From NCBI GenBank assembly GCA_040389965.1, contig JAZJZF010000014.1:1-64000 (forward strand): a stretch of DNA of 64,000 nt. Direction: 5' to 3'. Positions 42,441-49,809 of the stretch are shown piece after piece. The number at the start of each line of letters is the position of its first letter. Position 1 is the stretch's first letter. Source of the DNA: UBA4416 sp040389965 (GTDB lineage Bacteria > Bacteroidota > Bacteroidia > B-17B0 > Aurantibacillaceae). Below the pieces are notes generated by a model. That model searched no databases. It saw only the letters and a program-made list of their open reading frames with translations, and was not told where the DNA came from. The position numbers and the translations under genes are program-made.

Positions 42441-45400
42441 ATGATCCAGAAAAAATACAACATATCGAAATTACTTTGCCTGGTAACAGTGCTTTTTACT
42501 TTACCTGCATTATTACACTCACAAAACCTCAAATTTAAACGATTAAGTATAGATGAAGGTTTATCCACCGTAAGTGTTTTAACGATCTTTCAGGACTCTC
42601 AGGATTTTATCTGGATTGGTACACAGGATGGCTTAAACAGGTATGACGGTTATCATATTAAAACCTATAAAACCGATCAGTATTCAAAGTCGGCTATAGC
42701 ATCCAATTATGTTAACTGCCTTTACGAAGATCACAATAATAATTTATACATAGGAACAGATGATGGTGGCTTATCTGTATTAAACAAACGAACGGAAAAC
42801 TTTACAAATTATAAAAACGGGCTTGATAAAAAAACGATCTCCAGTAATTCGGTAAGGCATATTATAGAACTGAATGCCACAGAGTTATTAATAGCGACCG
42901 ATAATGGTTTGAATATTTTTAACACCAGTACCAAAAAATTTGAATTAGTTTCTAACCTCGATTCTATAGAAGCTATTAATTTAAAATACATTTTTAAGGA
43001 TTCTAAAAACAATATCTATGTAGCATCCTACGGAAATGGCTTATTTGAATACAACCAACAAGCTAAAAAATTAATCCATTACAGGATTCCCGCTAGTATT
43101 TTAGGCAAATCGAAATCAGCGGCTGCGTCTGAAAAATATAACATGCGCTGCATGAGCGAAGTGGAAGGAAATATATGGTGCGGTACGGATGAAGGCATTT
43201 TAGTATTTGACCCTCTTAAAAAAGAATTTACCAAAGCCATTGATCTCAGCCTCGATTCAAGGCACAATAACAGGGTTATCTCCTTAACCAGTGTGCAGGA
43301 TTCGAGCCATATCTGGATTGGAACATGGGGTGGTGTTGTAAAATACAATGTCAAAAATTCAACCTACGCTGTTTTCACAAATGATCAATCCAACCAAACC
43401 TCTTTATCAGATAATAAAGTATCTTACTTATTTACCGATAAACAAAAGAACTTATGGGTTGCAACACAGGATAAAGGCATCAATATTTACTTCGTTTCTT
43501 CCAACAAATTTCCTTTATGGGATTTTCACAGCGGGCTAAGCAACGATTTTATTTATTCTGTTTTACAAACCGCGGATAATACCTATTGGGTTGGTACAGC
43601 CGATGGTTTCTACAAAAAAGAAGCGAAAGACAAAAAATTTACTGATATAACAGCTATCCTTAAAAAGTACGGTGCCAGTGCTGTGCTTAGTTTACTGGAA
43701 GATACAGAAGGGAGAATCTGGATAGGAACATTTGGGCAGGGAATTATTATTTACGATCCTAAGAAAAACTCTTCAAAAATTATTTTAGGAGACACTAATT
43801 TAGGCGGTACAGTTCTCAAAATCATTCAAACAAAAAGCGGTGCCATCTGGGCAGGAACCTTTGGAGATGGCTTATATGCTATTAACCCCAATACATTAAC
43901 CGTAAAACGTTTTACAACAAACCAAGGCTTACCTTCAGATAAAATAAATACCGTTTTCGAAGATCCTAAAGACAATAGCCTATGGGTTGGAACATCGGGT
44001 GGTGGTTTATGTGTGCTCGATTTTGTGACAAGTATTGATAGACCCATTATTAAAATATATAAACACCTCGAAAATAAAAACTCCATAAGTTCCAATAGCG
44101 TTAATCATATTTACTTAGACCATGATGGCTACTACTGGATCTCTACAAATTACGGGCTTAATAAATTTGACACTTCCAAAAAACAATTTTTAGTTTATAC
44201 CGAAAAAGACGGCTTACTGAATAGTTATATATATGCTGCAATACCCGATAATGATGGGAATTTATGGCTTCCTACTAATTTTGGACTTACAAAATTCGAT
44301 ACAAAAACAGTAAACGAAAACGGGTCAGCCTTCAGAAATTACAATACAAAAGATGGGATTCAGGCCAGGGAATTTAACCTTGGAGCTTACTACTTATGTA
44401 AAGACGGGACTATTTTAGTGGGTGGTATTTCGGGTATCAATTATTTTAACCCTAAAGCTATTAAGGAAAGTAAGATAACACCTAATACCTTTATTTATTC
44501 GTTTTCACGACAAGGGAAAGAAATAAAAACAGACAGCAGCATTTTGTATATCAAAGATATTAAGCTTTCGCATAAAGAAAATTATTTCACGTTTGAGGTT
44601 GTCGCTTTGGATTATCAATCGTCGGGCAAAAATAAATTTATGTATAAGCTCGAAGGCTATGACAACGACTGGTCCTCACCTTCAGATGTGCGTTTCGTTT
44701 CCTATACCGAATTACCCGGTGGAGATTATACCTTTAAAGTAAAAGCAACCAATAGCGATGGCGTTTGGAGTGAAACACCTTTTGAATTAAAAATCACCGT
44801 TATTCCGCCATGGTGGCGTACCACCTGGTTTTATGTGTTGGCAGGTATTGTCGCTTTTACCTTGGTAATAGGCATTAGCAGCTACCGAACCAATGCCGTA
44901 AAAAAAGAAAATAAGATTCTCGAAAATAAAGTAGCAGAACGTACAAAAGAGCTTGCAGAAAAGAACAAGGATATTACAAGCAGCATTGAATATGCGAAAC
45001 GAATTCAGGAAGCTATTTTACCCTCTCTTGACCTTATTTTCTCTAAAATAAAAAACATATTTATTTTATACAGACCTAAAGACATTGTAAGTGGCGATTT
45101 TTATTGGTTCGGTGAAAAAGATAATTACAAGATCATAGCAGCTGTAGATTGTACAGGACATGGCGTACCCGGCGCTTTTATGAGTATGATAGGTCATAAC
45201 TTACTAAACCAGATTGTGTCCGAAAAAGGAAACTTTGATCCCGGAACTATCTTAAAAGAGTTACATAAAGGTGTTCAGGCAGCCTTAAAACAAGGGCAAA
45301 ACCAGGTAAATACAAGCGATGGCATGGATTTGTCGATACTAGCCATTAATACCGAAACCCGCGAAGGATTGTGGGCAGGGGCGTTTCGTAACCTGGTTAT

Positions 45401-45728
45401 TATTAACGAGCAAAATGAGCTTGAAAAAATTGACGGTAACAAATATCCTATTGGCGGAGCCCAGCTGGATAAGGAAAGAACCTACATTACCCATAAGCGT
45501 ACCTTTAATAAAAATGACATGTTGTATATGTTCAGCGATGGATATGCCGATCAGTTTGGGGGAGAGAAAGGAAAGAAATTTATGGTAAAACGCTTTCATA
45601 ATCATCTGCTGGCTATCCATAAACACTCTATGGCCGAACAACAACAGGAACTTGAACACCTTTTCGACACATGGAAAGGGAATTATGAACAGGTTGATGA
45701 TGTGTTGGTTATTGGAATTAAACTGTAA
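42441..45728 (+). CDS. Propeller-sensor receptor with cytoplasmic SpoIIE-type PP2C phosphatase
   Basis: A 1095-residue protein from the ATG at 42441; the frame runs open further upstream, but this ATG gives the signal peptide. The outer part has a signal peptide (ending at about ALLHSQ), two-component-regulator propeller repeats (about 35-680, with repeating F-Q-D-S-Q-D-F-I-W-I-G-T units), a Y_Y_Y domain (about 710-785) and a membrane helix (about 793-815). A coiled linker EKNKDITSSIEYAKRIQ leads to a SpoIIE PP2C domain (about 865-1095) with SGDFYW, DCTGHG, SDGYADQ and QVDDVLVIG. No histidine-kinase domain is present. It should sense a periplasmic ligand and dephosphorylate a partner, likely SiaC. 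Confidence 0.92.
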   Translation: MIQKKYNISKLLCLVTVLFTLPALLHSQNLKFKRLSIDEGLSTVSVLTIFQDSQDFIWIGTQDGLNRYDGYHIKTYKTDQYSKSAIASNYVNCLYEDHNNNLYIGTDDGGLSVLNKRTENFTNYKNGLDKKTISSNSVRHIIELNATELLIATDNGLNIFNTSTKKFELVSNLDSIEAINLKYIFKDSKNNIYVASYGNGLFEYNQQAKKLIHYRIPASILGKSKSAAASEKYNMRCMSEVEGNIWCGTDEGILVFDPLKKEFTKAIDLSLDSRHNNRVISLTSVQDSSHIWIGTWGGVVKYNVKNSTYAVFTNDQSNQTSLSDNKVSYLFTDKQKNLWVATQDKGINIYFVSSNKFPLWDFHSGLSNDFIYSVLQTADNTYWVGTADGFYKKEAKDKKFTDITAILKKYGASAVLSLLEDTEGRIWIGTFGQGIIIYDPKKNSSKIILGDTNLGGTVLKIIQTKSGAIWAGTFGDGLYAINPNTLTVKRFTTNQGLPSDKINTVFEDPKDNSLWVGTSGGGLCVLDFVTSIDRPIIKIYKHLENKNSISSNSVNHIYLDHDGYYWISTNYGLNKFDTSKKQFLVYTEKDGLLNSYIYAAIPDNDGNLWLPTNFGLTKFDTKTVNENGSAFRNYNTKDGIQAREFNLGAYYLCKDGTILVGGISGINYFNPKAIKESKITPNTFIYSFSRQGKEIKTDSSILYIKDIKLSHKENYFTFEVVALDYQSSGKNKFMYKLEGYDNDWSSPSDVRFVSYTELPGGDYTFKVKATNSDGVWSETPFELKITVIPPWWRTTWFYVLAGIVAFTLVIGISSYRTNAVKKENKILENKVAERTKELAEKNKDITSSIEYAKRIQEAILPSLDLIFSKIKNIFILYRPKDIVSGDFYWFGEKDNYKIIAAVDCTGHGVPGAFMSMIGHNLLNQIVSEKGNFDPGTILKELHKGVQAALKQGQNQVNTSDGMDLSILAINTETREGLWAGAFRNLVIINEQNELEKIDGNKYPIGGAQLDKERTYITHKRTFNKNDMLYMFSDGYADQFGGEKGKKFMVKRFHNHLLAIHKHSMAEQQQELEHLFDTWKGNYEQVDDVLVIGIKL

Positions 45729-45768
45729 AAAAATATAGGAAATTTATTTTTTTTAATGAATTTAATTA

Positions 45769-45776
45769 TATATTTG
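45769..45776 (+). promoter_or_regulatory. TAnnTTTG promoter box of the lipoprotein-siaB-siaC unit
   Basis: TATATTTG at 45769-45776 fits the -7 consensus and lies 52 bases before the ATG at 45829. It separates the lipoprotein-SiaB-SiaC genes from the receptor. Confidence 0.4.
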
Positions 45777-45828
45777 AATTAAAATTTGGCACTTTAATTG
45801 CCGTGTTTTTGGAATAAACCCCAAACAA

Positions 45829-46653
45829 ATGAAAAACAAGCTATTTTTATCTTCCGTTATAATCGTTTCAGCGATGATTTCTTTAGATTCTTGTAAAAAG
45901 AAAACAGAAGTAGATAATGAAACCCAATCGGTTGTGGATAATGCCATTTGCGAACAGCAATTCATGTCCATTCAGCCAATTGTTAATGATAAAAGCATTA
46001 ATGAAAAAGGAATCAAAAGAATTTATGCTTGCGAAACGTTTTCAATTGTTTCAGGTGACACAACGGATGCCAATAACGATAAAGTATATGACAATGGCCC
46101 TGTAACCTTCCAAATCAATTATGGAACTACCGGCTGTACCGGTAGTGATGGTGTTTACAGAACCGGAAAAATAAACATTACAACAGCTAAAAGATGGTCG
46201 GTATACAATAATGCCGTTACCATTGATTTAGTTGGCTATAAAGCAAATACAGTATCTTACACCGGGCAGATTAAAATTACAAGACCCGATTCATTAACCA
46301 TTACAACTGAAGTCATAAACGGACATTGTACGGATGGTTCATGGAATATTGATTATGCCTGCACCAAAACCTTAAAACAGGTAGCAGGTTTCAGCACTAA
46401 AAGTAACAGCGATGATGATGAGTTTTCTATCTCAGGATCATCTACCGGTAAAAACAGAGAGGGACGCAACTTTACTACAAATATTACAAGTCCTTTAATT
46501 AAAAAAACAACTTGTAAATACATTTCTTCAGGTACTTTGGAACTTACACCAGACGGATTTAAAACAAGAACAGTAGATTTTGGTAGCGGAGCATGCGATG
46601 ATGACGCAACATTTACAGTAAATGGCCAAACGGTATCCTTTAAACTTAAATAA
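45829..46653 (+). CDS. Hypothetical lipoprotein, paralogue B
   Basis: A 274-residue predicted lipoprotein with lipobox SLDSC (Cys about residue 23) followed by KKKTEVDNE. It is paralogous to the lipoprotein at 21188-22030. Shared elements include FQINYGTTGCTGSDGVYRTGKI vs NFGATNCLGNDGRLRRGSV, ISGSSTGKNREGRNFTTNITSPLIK vs ITGSASGTTASGGSFQSNITNPLIR, and the C-terminal FTVNGQTVSFKL vs VTINGNTYPITL. I do not recognise a named family. It lies 18 bases before SiaB, so it may form part of the Sia signalling unit as an envelope partner. Confidence 0.82.
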   Translation: MKNKLFLSSVIIVSAMISLDSCKKKTEVDNETQSVVDNAICEQQFMSIQPIVNDKSINEKGIKRIYACETFSIVSGDTTDANNDKVYDNGPVTFQINYGTTGCTGSDGVYRTGKINITTAKRWSVYNNAVTIDLVGYKANTVSYTGQIKITRPDSLTITTEVINGHCTDGSWNIDYACTKTLKQVAGFSTKSNSDDDEFSISGSSTGKNREGRNFTTNITSPLIKKTTCKYISSGTLELTPDGFKTRTVDFGSGACDDDATFTVNGQTVSFKLK

Positions 46654-46671
46654 GTAGTATAAGTGGCCCTT

Positions 46672-47226
46672 ATGATTGATGCGTTCAATATATATGATAA
46701 AATGGAGAAGAATAATATCCTTCTTTCATTTAAAGGAGATATTACTTCTGAATTGTTGACCTCTATACTCCAGATTATGGAGAATAAAATGGACAACATG
46801 ATGGAGGAGCCTAAAACAAAGAAAAAAGTATACAATGTTCTGGTTGAATGTTTGCAAAATCTTTACCATCATATGGACGATGCAACCGATGAAAATGGAG
46901 ATAAAAACCGCAGTGCCATATTTATGATTGCTAAAAACGAAGGCGCTTACAACATTATTACCGGTAATTACATTTTGAACGAAAATATTCATGGTCTTAA
47001 AACACGGCTGGATGATGTAAATGCCCTATCAAAAGATCAGTTAAAAGATTATTACAAAGCGGTCTTAAATAACGGTGAAATGTCTTTAAAAGGCGGAGGA
47101 GGATTAGGAATGATAGACATAGCCCGAAAAACAGGTGAAAAATTAGATTACAATTTTTTGGAAATTGACAATAAAGTTTCTTTCTTTACACTCATCATAA
47201 AAGTAACACAACCACAACTTATATAA
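46672..47226 (+). CDS. SiaB family protein kinase
   Basis: A 184-residue protein counted from the ATG at 46672 (a GTG three codons upstream is an alternative). It has the features of SiaB/DUF6272: LLSFKGDITSELLTSIL near the start, KKKVYNVLVECLQNLYHH, and the Gly-rich GGGGLGMIDIARK that serves as the nucleotide-binding loop of a GHKL-like fold. SiaB phosphorylates SiaC, and the SiaA phosphatase reverses this. Here the two nearby PP2C proteins (42441 and 49810) would be the SiaA-like partners. The 13-base gap to SiaC shows they are co-expressed. Confidence 0.88.
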   Translation: MIDAFNIYDKMEKNNILLSFKGDITSELLTSILQIMENKMDNMMEEPKTKKKVYNVLVECLQNLYHHMDDATDENGDKNRSAIFMIAKNEGAYNIITGNYILNENIHGLKTRLDDVNALSKDQLKDYYKAVLNNGEMSLKGGGGLGMIDIARKTGEKLDYNFLEIDNKVSFFTLIIKVTQPQLI

Positions 47227-47239
47227 AACCACGCTCATT

Positions 47240-47620
47240 ATGGAAAAATACGCTATCGAAGGCACACCAAAAACACCTACTATTTCATTTGATATTCAAA
47301 ATGGTGTATTAGAAATTAAAGGACGTTCAATTCCTGAAAATTCTATTGAGTTTTACAAACCGTTAGTTGACGCGTTAGATAAATACTCTACTGCATCTAA
47401 ACCGGCAACTACTGTTAATATTCAACTTGAATATTTTAACACAAGTTCTTCAAAATGCATTTTGGATGTGTTTAAAAAATTAGAAGCAATTCATAAAGGT
47501 GGTAGTGCAGTTACTATTAACTGGCATTATGAAGAAGATGATGAGGATATGTTGGAAGCTGGTGAAGATTACCAGGCAATTATCAATGTTCCTTTCAAAA
47601 TGGTTCAGGTAGCTGAATAA
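47240..47620 (+). CDS. SiaC family regulatory phosphoprotein (DUF1987)
   Basis: A 126-residue protein. SiaC features are the N-terminal TPKTPTISFDIQNGVLEIKGRSIPENS, the middle LEYFNTSSSKCILDVFKKLE, and the acidic NWHYEEDDEDMLEAGEDYQAI. The segment FNTSSSK holds the Ser/Thr that SiaB-type kinases modify in this family. In Pseudomonas, unphosphorylated SiaC activates the diguanylate cyclase SiaD; no GGDEF protein is visible here. A perfect palindromic terminator follows. Confidence 0.9.
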   Translation: MEKYAIEGTPKTPTISFDIQNGVLEIKGRSIPENSIEFYKPLVDALDKYSTASKPATTVNIQLEYFNTSSSKCILDVFKKLEAIHKGGSAVTINWHYEEDDEDMLEAGEDYQAIINVPFKMVQVAE

Positions 47621-47642
47621 TTTTTAAATATATAATGTTTAT

Positions 47643-47668
47643 AAACCCCGATTAATCGGGGTTTTTTT
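47643..47668 (+). terminator. Terminator after siaC
   Basis: CCCCGATTAATCGGGG is a 16-base perfect palindrome at 47646-47661. A run of seven T follows, at 47662-47668, giving a classical Rho-independent shape. Confidence 0.93.
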
Positions 47669-47671
47669 ATG

Positions 47672-47700
47672 CTTGTTTTCATGAATTTTCCTTAAATTTG
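47672..47700 (+). promoter_or_regulatory. Promoter of the aldolase gene
   Basis: CTTG at 47672-47675 and TAAATTTG at 47693-47700 match the Bacteroidota -33/-7 layout with a 17-base gap. The ATG follows at 47719. Confidence 0.5.
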
Positions 47701-47718
47701 TAGCCTTAAAAAACATAT

Positions 47719-48771
47719 ATGTCTAAAATAACCGACTTACTAGGATCGCAGGCTGATAGTTTATTGAACCACACCTGCAAAACTATTTCTAAAGAAAATA
47801 TTGTTATACCTAACGCAAATTTTATAGACCAGACATTTGCCTACTCTAACAGAAACCCACAGGTATTAAGAAGCTTACAACAACTATATAGTACAGGCCG
47901 TTTGGCAAATACAGGCTATATGAGCATACTTCCTGTTGATCAGGGTATAGAACATAGTGCAGGTGCTTCCTTTGCCCCTAACCCTATTTATTTCGACAGC
48001 GAAAACATTGTAAAACTGGCTATTGAAGGCGGTTGTAACGCCGTTGCTTCCACATATGGCGTATTAGGCTCTGTAGCCCGTAAATATGCTCACAAAATTC
48101 CTTTTATTGTTAAAATTAACCATAACGAGTTTTTATCATACCCCAATAAATTTGATCAGATCATGTTTGGCTCTGTTGAAGATGCCTGGAACATGGGAGC
48201 TGTAGCTGTTGGAGCAACCATTTACTTTGGTTCTGCCGAGTCAGGAAGACAAATTATTGAAGTGGCTCAGGCATTTGAAAGAGCCCACGAACTAGGCATG
48301 GCAACTATCTTATGGTGCTATACCCGTAACTCTGCTTTCAAAAAAGACGGTGTAGATTATCATACAGCAGTTGATTTATCGTCACAGGCAAATCACCTTG
48401 GTGTAACTATCCAGGCTGATATCATCAAACAAAAAATGTCTGACAAAAATGGCGGTTACAATGCTATTGGTCATGGAAAAACACATCCTAAAGTATATTC
48501 TGAATTAACGACTGATCATCCTATCGATTTATGCCGTTACCAGGTAGCTAATTGCTATATGGGTAAAGTAGGTTTAATTAACAGTGGTGGCGAAAGTAAA
48601 GGTGCCTCCGATTTAGCAGAAGCAGTAACTACTGCGGTTGTTAACAAAAGAGGTGGCGGGCAAGGCTTAATATCCGGACGTAAAGCATTTCAAAAACCTT
48701 TAAAAGAAGGCGTTGAATTGTTGAACTCTGTTCAGGACGTATATTTAGATAAAACGATAACAGTAGCATAG
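47719..48771 (+). CDS. fbaB: Class I fructose-bisphosphate aldolase (DhnA/FbaB type)
   Basis: A 350-residue archaeal-type class I aldolase, the length normal for this family. It would split fructose 1,6-bisphosphate in glycolysis without a metal. Features are the N-terminal LPVDQGIEHSAGASF, the phosphate-binding segments, and the Schiff-base Lys region in QADIIKQKMS. The same domain is found in DeoC-like DhnA proteins, but the length and the GIEHSAG element support the aldolase. It stands between two terminators' worth of regulatory sequence and so forms its own unit with accD possibly reading through. Confidence 0.9.
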   Translation: MSKITDLLGSQADSLLNHTCKTISKENIVIPNANFIDQTFAYSNRNPQVLRSLQQLYSTGRLANTGYMSILPVDQGIEHSAGASFAPNPIYFDSENIVKLAIEGGCNAVASTYGVLGSVARKYAHKIPFIVKINHNEFLSYPNKFDQIMFGSVEDAWNMGAVAVGATIYFGSAESGRQIIEVAQAFERAHELGMATILWCYTRNSAFKKDGVDYHTAVDLSSQANHLGVTIQADIIKQKMSDKNGGYNAIGHGKTHPKVYSELTTDHPIDLCRYQVANCYMGKVGLINSGGESKGASDLAEAVTTAVVNKRGGGQGLISGRKAFQKPLKEGVELLNSVQDVYLDKTITVA

Positions 48772-48845
48772 ATAACAGTTATCAGTTTTTAATGTTAAGT
48801 TCTTAATATTAAAAACTTAAAACTAATAAATAAAACTTGAAATAA

Positions 48846-49691
48846 ATGGGTTGGTTTAAACGATTAAAAGAAGGTATTACCACTACTACTACCGAAAAGA
48901 GAGAAACTCCCGAAGGTTTGTGGTACAAATGTCCTTCATGTAAGAAGATACATACAGCACAGGAACATAAAGCACACCAGCATGTTTGCATAGACTGCGG
49001 TTATCATGAGCGAATTGGCAGTGCTGAGTATTTCGAAATTATTTTTGATGATAACAATTTTACAGAACTTCATGAAAACCTGGTAAGCGGCGATCCTCTG
49101 GATTTTACAGATACCAAAAAATATACCGACCGCTTAACCGATACCATCAAGAAATCGGGCTTAAAAGATGCTTTAAGAAGTGCCTATGGCAAAGTGAACG
49201 GAAACGATTTGGTTATTTGCTGTATGGACTTTGGCTTTATTGGCGGTTCTATGGGAAGTGTAGTTGGAGAAAAGATTTCGCGTGCTATCGATTTTTGTTT
49301 ACAAAACAAAACACCTTTATTGATCATTTCTAAATCCGGTGGTGCCCGTATGATGGAAGCGGCATTTTCTTTAATGCAAATGGCAAAAACATCGGCTAAG
49401 CTATCGTTAATGGATAAAGCAGGAATCCCTTACATCTCTTTATGTACAGATCCTACAACAGGTGGTGTTACGGCAAGTTATGCCATGTTGGGCGATTTAA
49501 ATATTTCTGAACCTGGTGCTTTAATTGGCTTTGCCGGCCCGCGCGTAGTAAAAGAAACCATTGGTAAAGATCTTCCTAAAGGATTCCAAACTGCTGAATT
49601 TGTTTTGGAACACGGTTTCCTTGATAAAATTATAGCGCGTACCGAGTTAAAAGCTAAACTTGCAACACTGCTAAAAATGTTTAAAAACTAA
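48846..49691 (+). CDS. accD: Acetyl-CoA carboxylase carboxyltransferase subunit beta
   Basis: A 281-residue AccD. The N-terminal four-Cys zinc finger is complete (C29, C32, C48, C51). The crotonase-like body carries GGSMGSVVGEKISRAID, GGARMMEAAFSLMQM and TDPTTGGVTASYAMLGD, the oxyanion-hole elements. AccD with AccA moves CO2 from biotin to acetyl-CoA in fatty acid synthesis. The conserved IGFAGPRVVKETIG follows. A 10-base inverted repeat (48784-48793 with 48808-48817) lies upstream, between aldolase and accD. Confidence 0.97.
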   Translation: MGWFKRLKEGITTTTTEKRETPEGLWYKCPSCKKIHTAQEHKAHQHVCIDCGYHERIGSAEYFEIIFDDNNFTELHENLVSGDPLDFTDTKKYTDRLTDTIKKSGLKDALRSAYGKVNGNDLVICCMDFGFIGGSMGSVVGEKISRAIDFCLQNKTPLLIISKSGGARMMEAAFSLMQMAKTSAKLSLMDKAGIPYISLCTDPTTGGVTASYAMLGDLNISEPGALIGFAGPRVVKETIGKDLPKGFQTAEFVLEHGFLDKIIARTELKAKLATLLKMFKN

Positions 49692-49717
49692 TTCTGCAAT
49701 ACAAGAGATAAAACTAT

Positions 49718-49753
49718 AAAAGTCCCTGCTACGTATGTTGGCAGGGACTTTTT
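49718..49753 (+). terminator. Terminator after accD
   Basis: AAAAGTCCCTGC (49718-49729) pairs with GCAGGGACTTTT (49741-49752) and ends in a T run. Confidence 0.9.
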
Positions 49754-49794
49754 ATTTTACAGCCCCAAACGATTTATGTCTGCCTTAATTTATA

Positions 49795-49802
49795 TATATT
49801 TG
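49795..49802 (+). promoter_or_regulatory. TAnnTTTG promoter box directly at the start of the redoxin-PP2C gene
   Basis: TATATTTG ends 7 bases before the ATG at 49810. The predicted transcription start falls at or beside the ATG. TTTA at 49773-49776 is a possible weak -33 box. Confidence 0.5.
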
Positions 49803-49809
49803 GTATAAG

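Noticed and set aside
46353..46835. 160-residue reverse frame crossing lipoprotein and SiaB
   Set aside because: It spans two real genes and has no domain.
48784..48817. AT-only inverted repeat between aldolase and accD as a terminator
   Set aside because: The stem is almost all A and T and weak; reading through into accD is likely.
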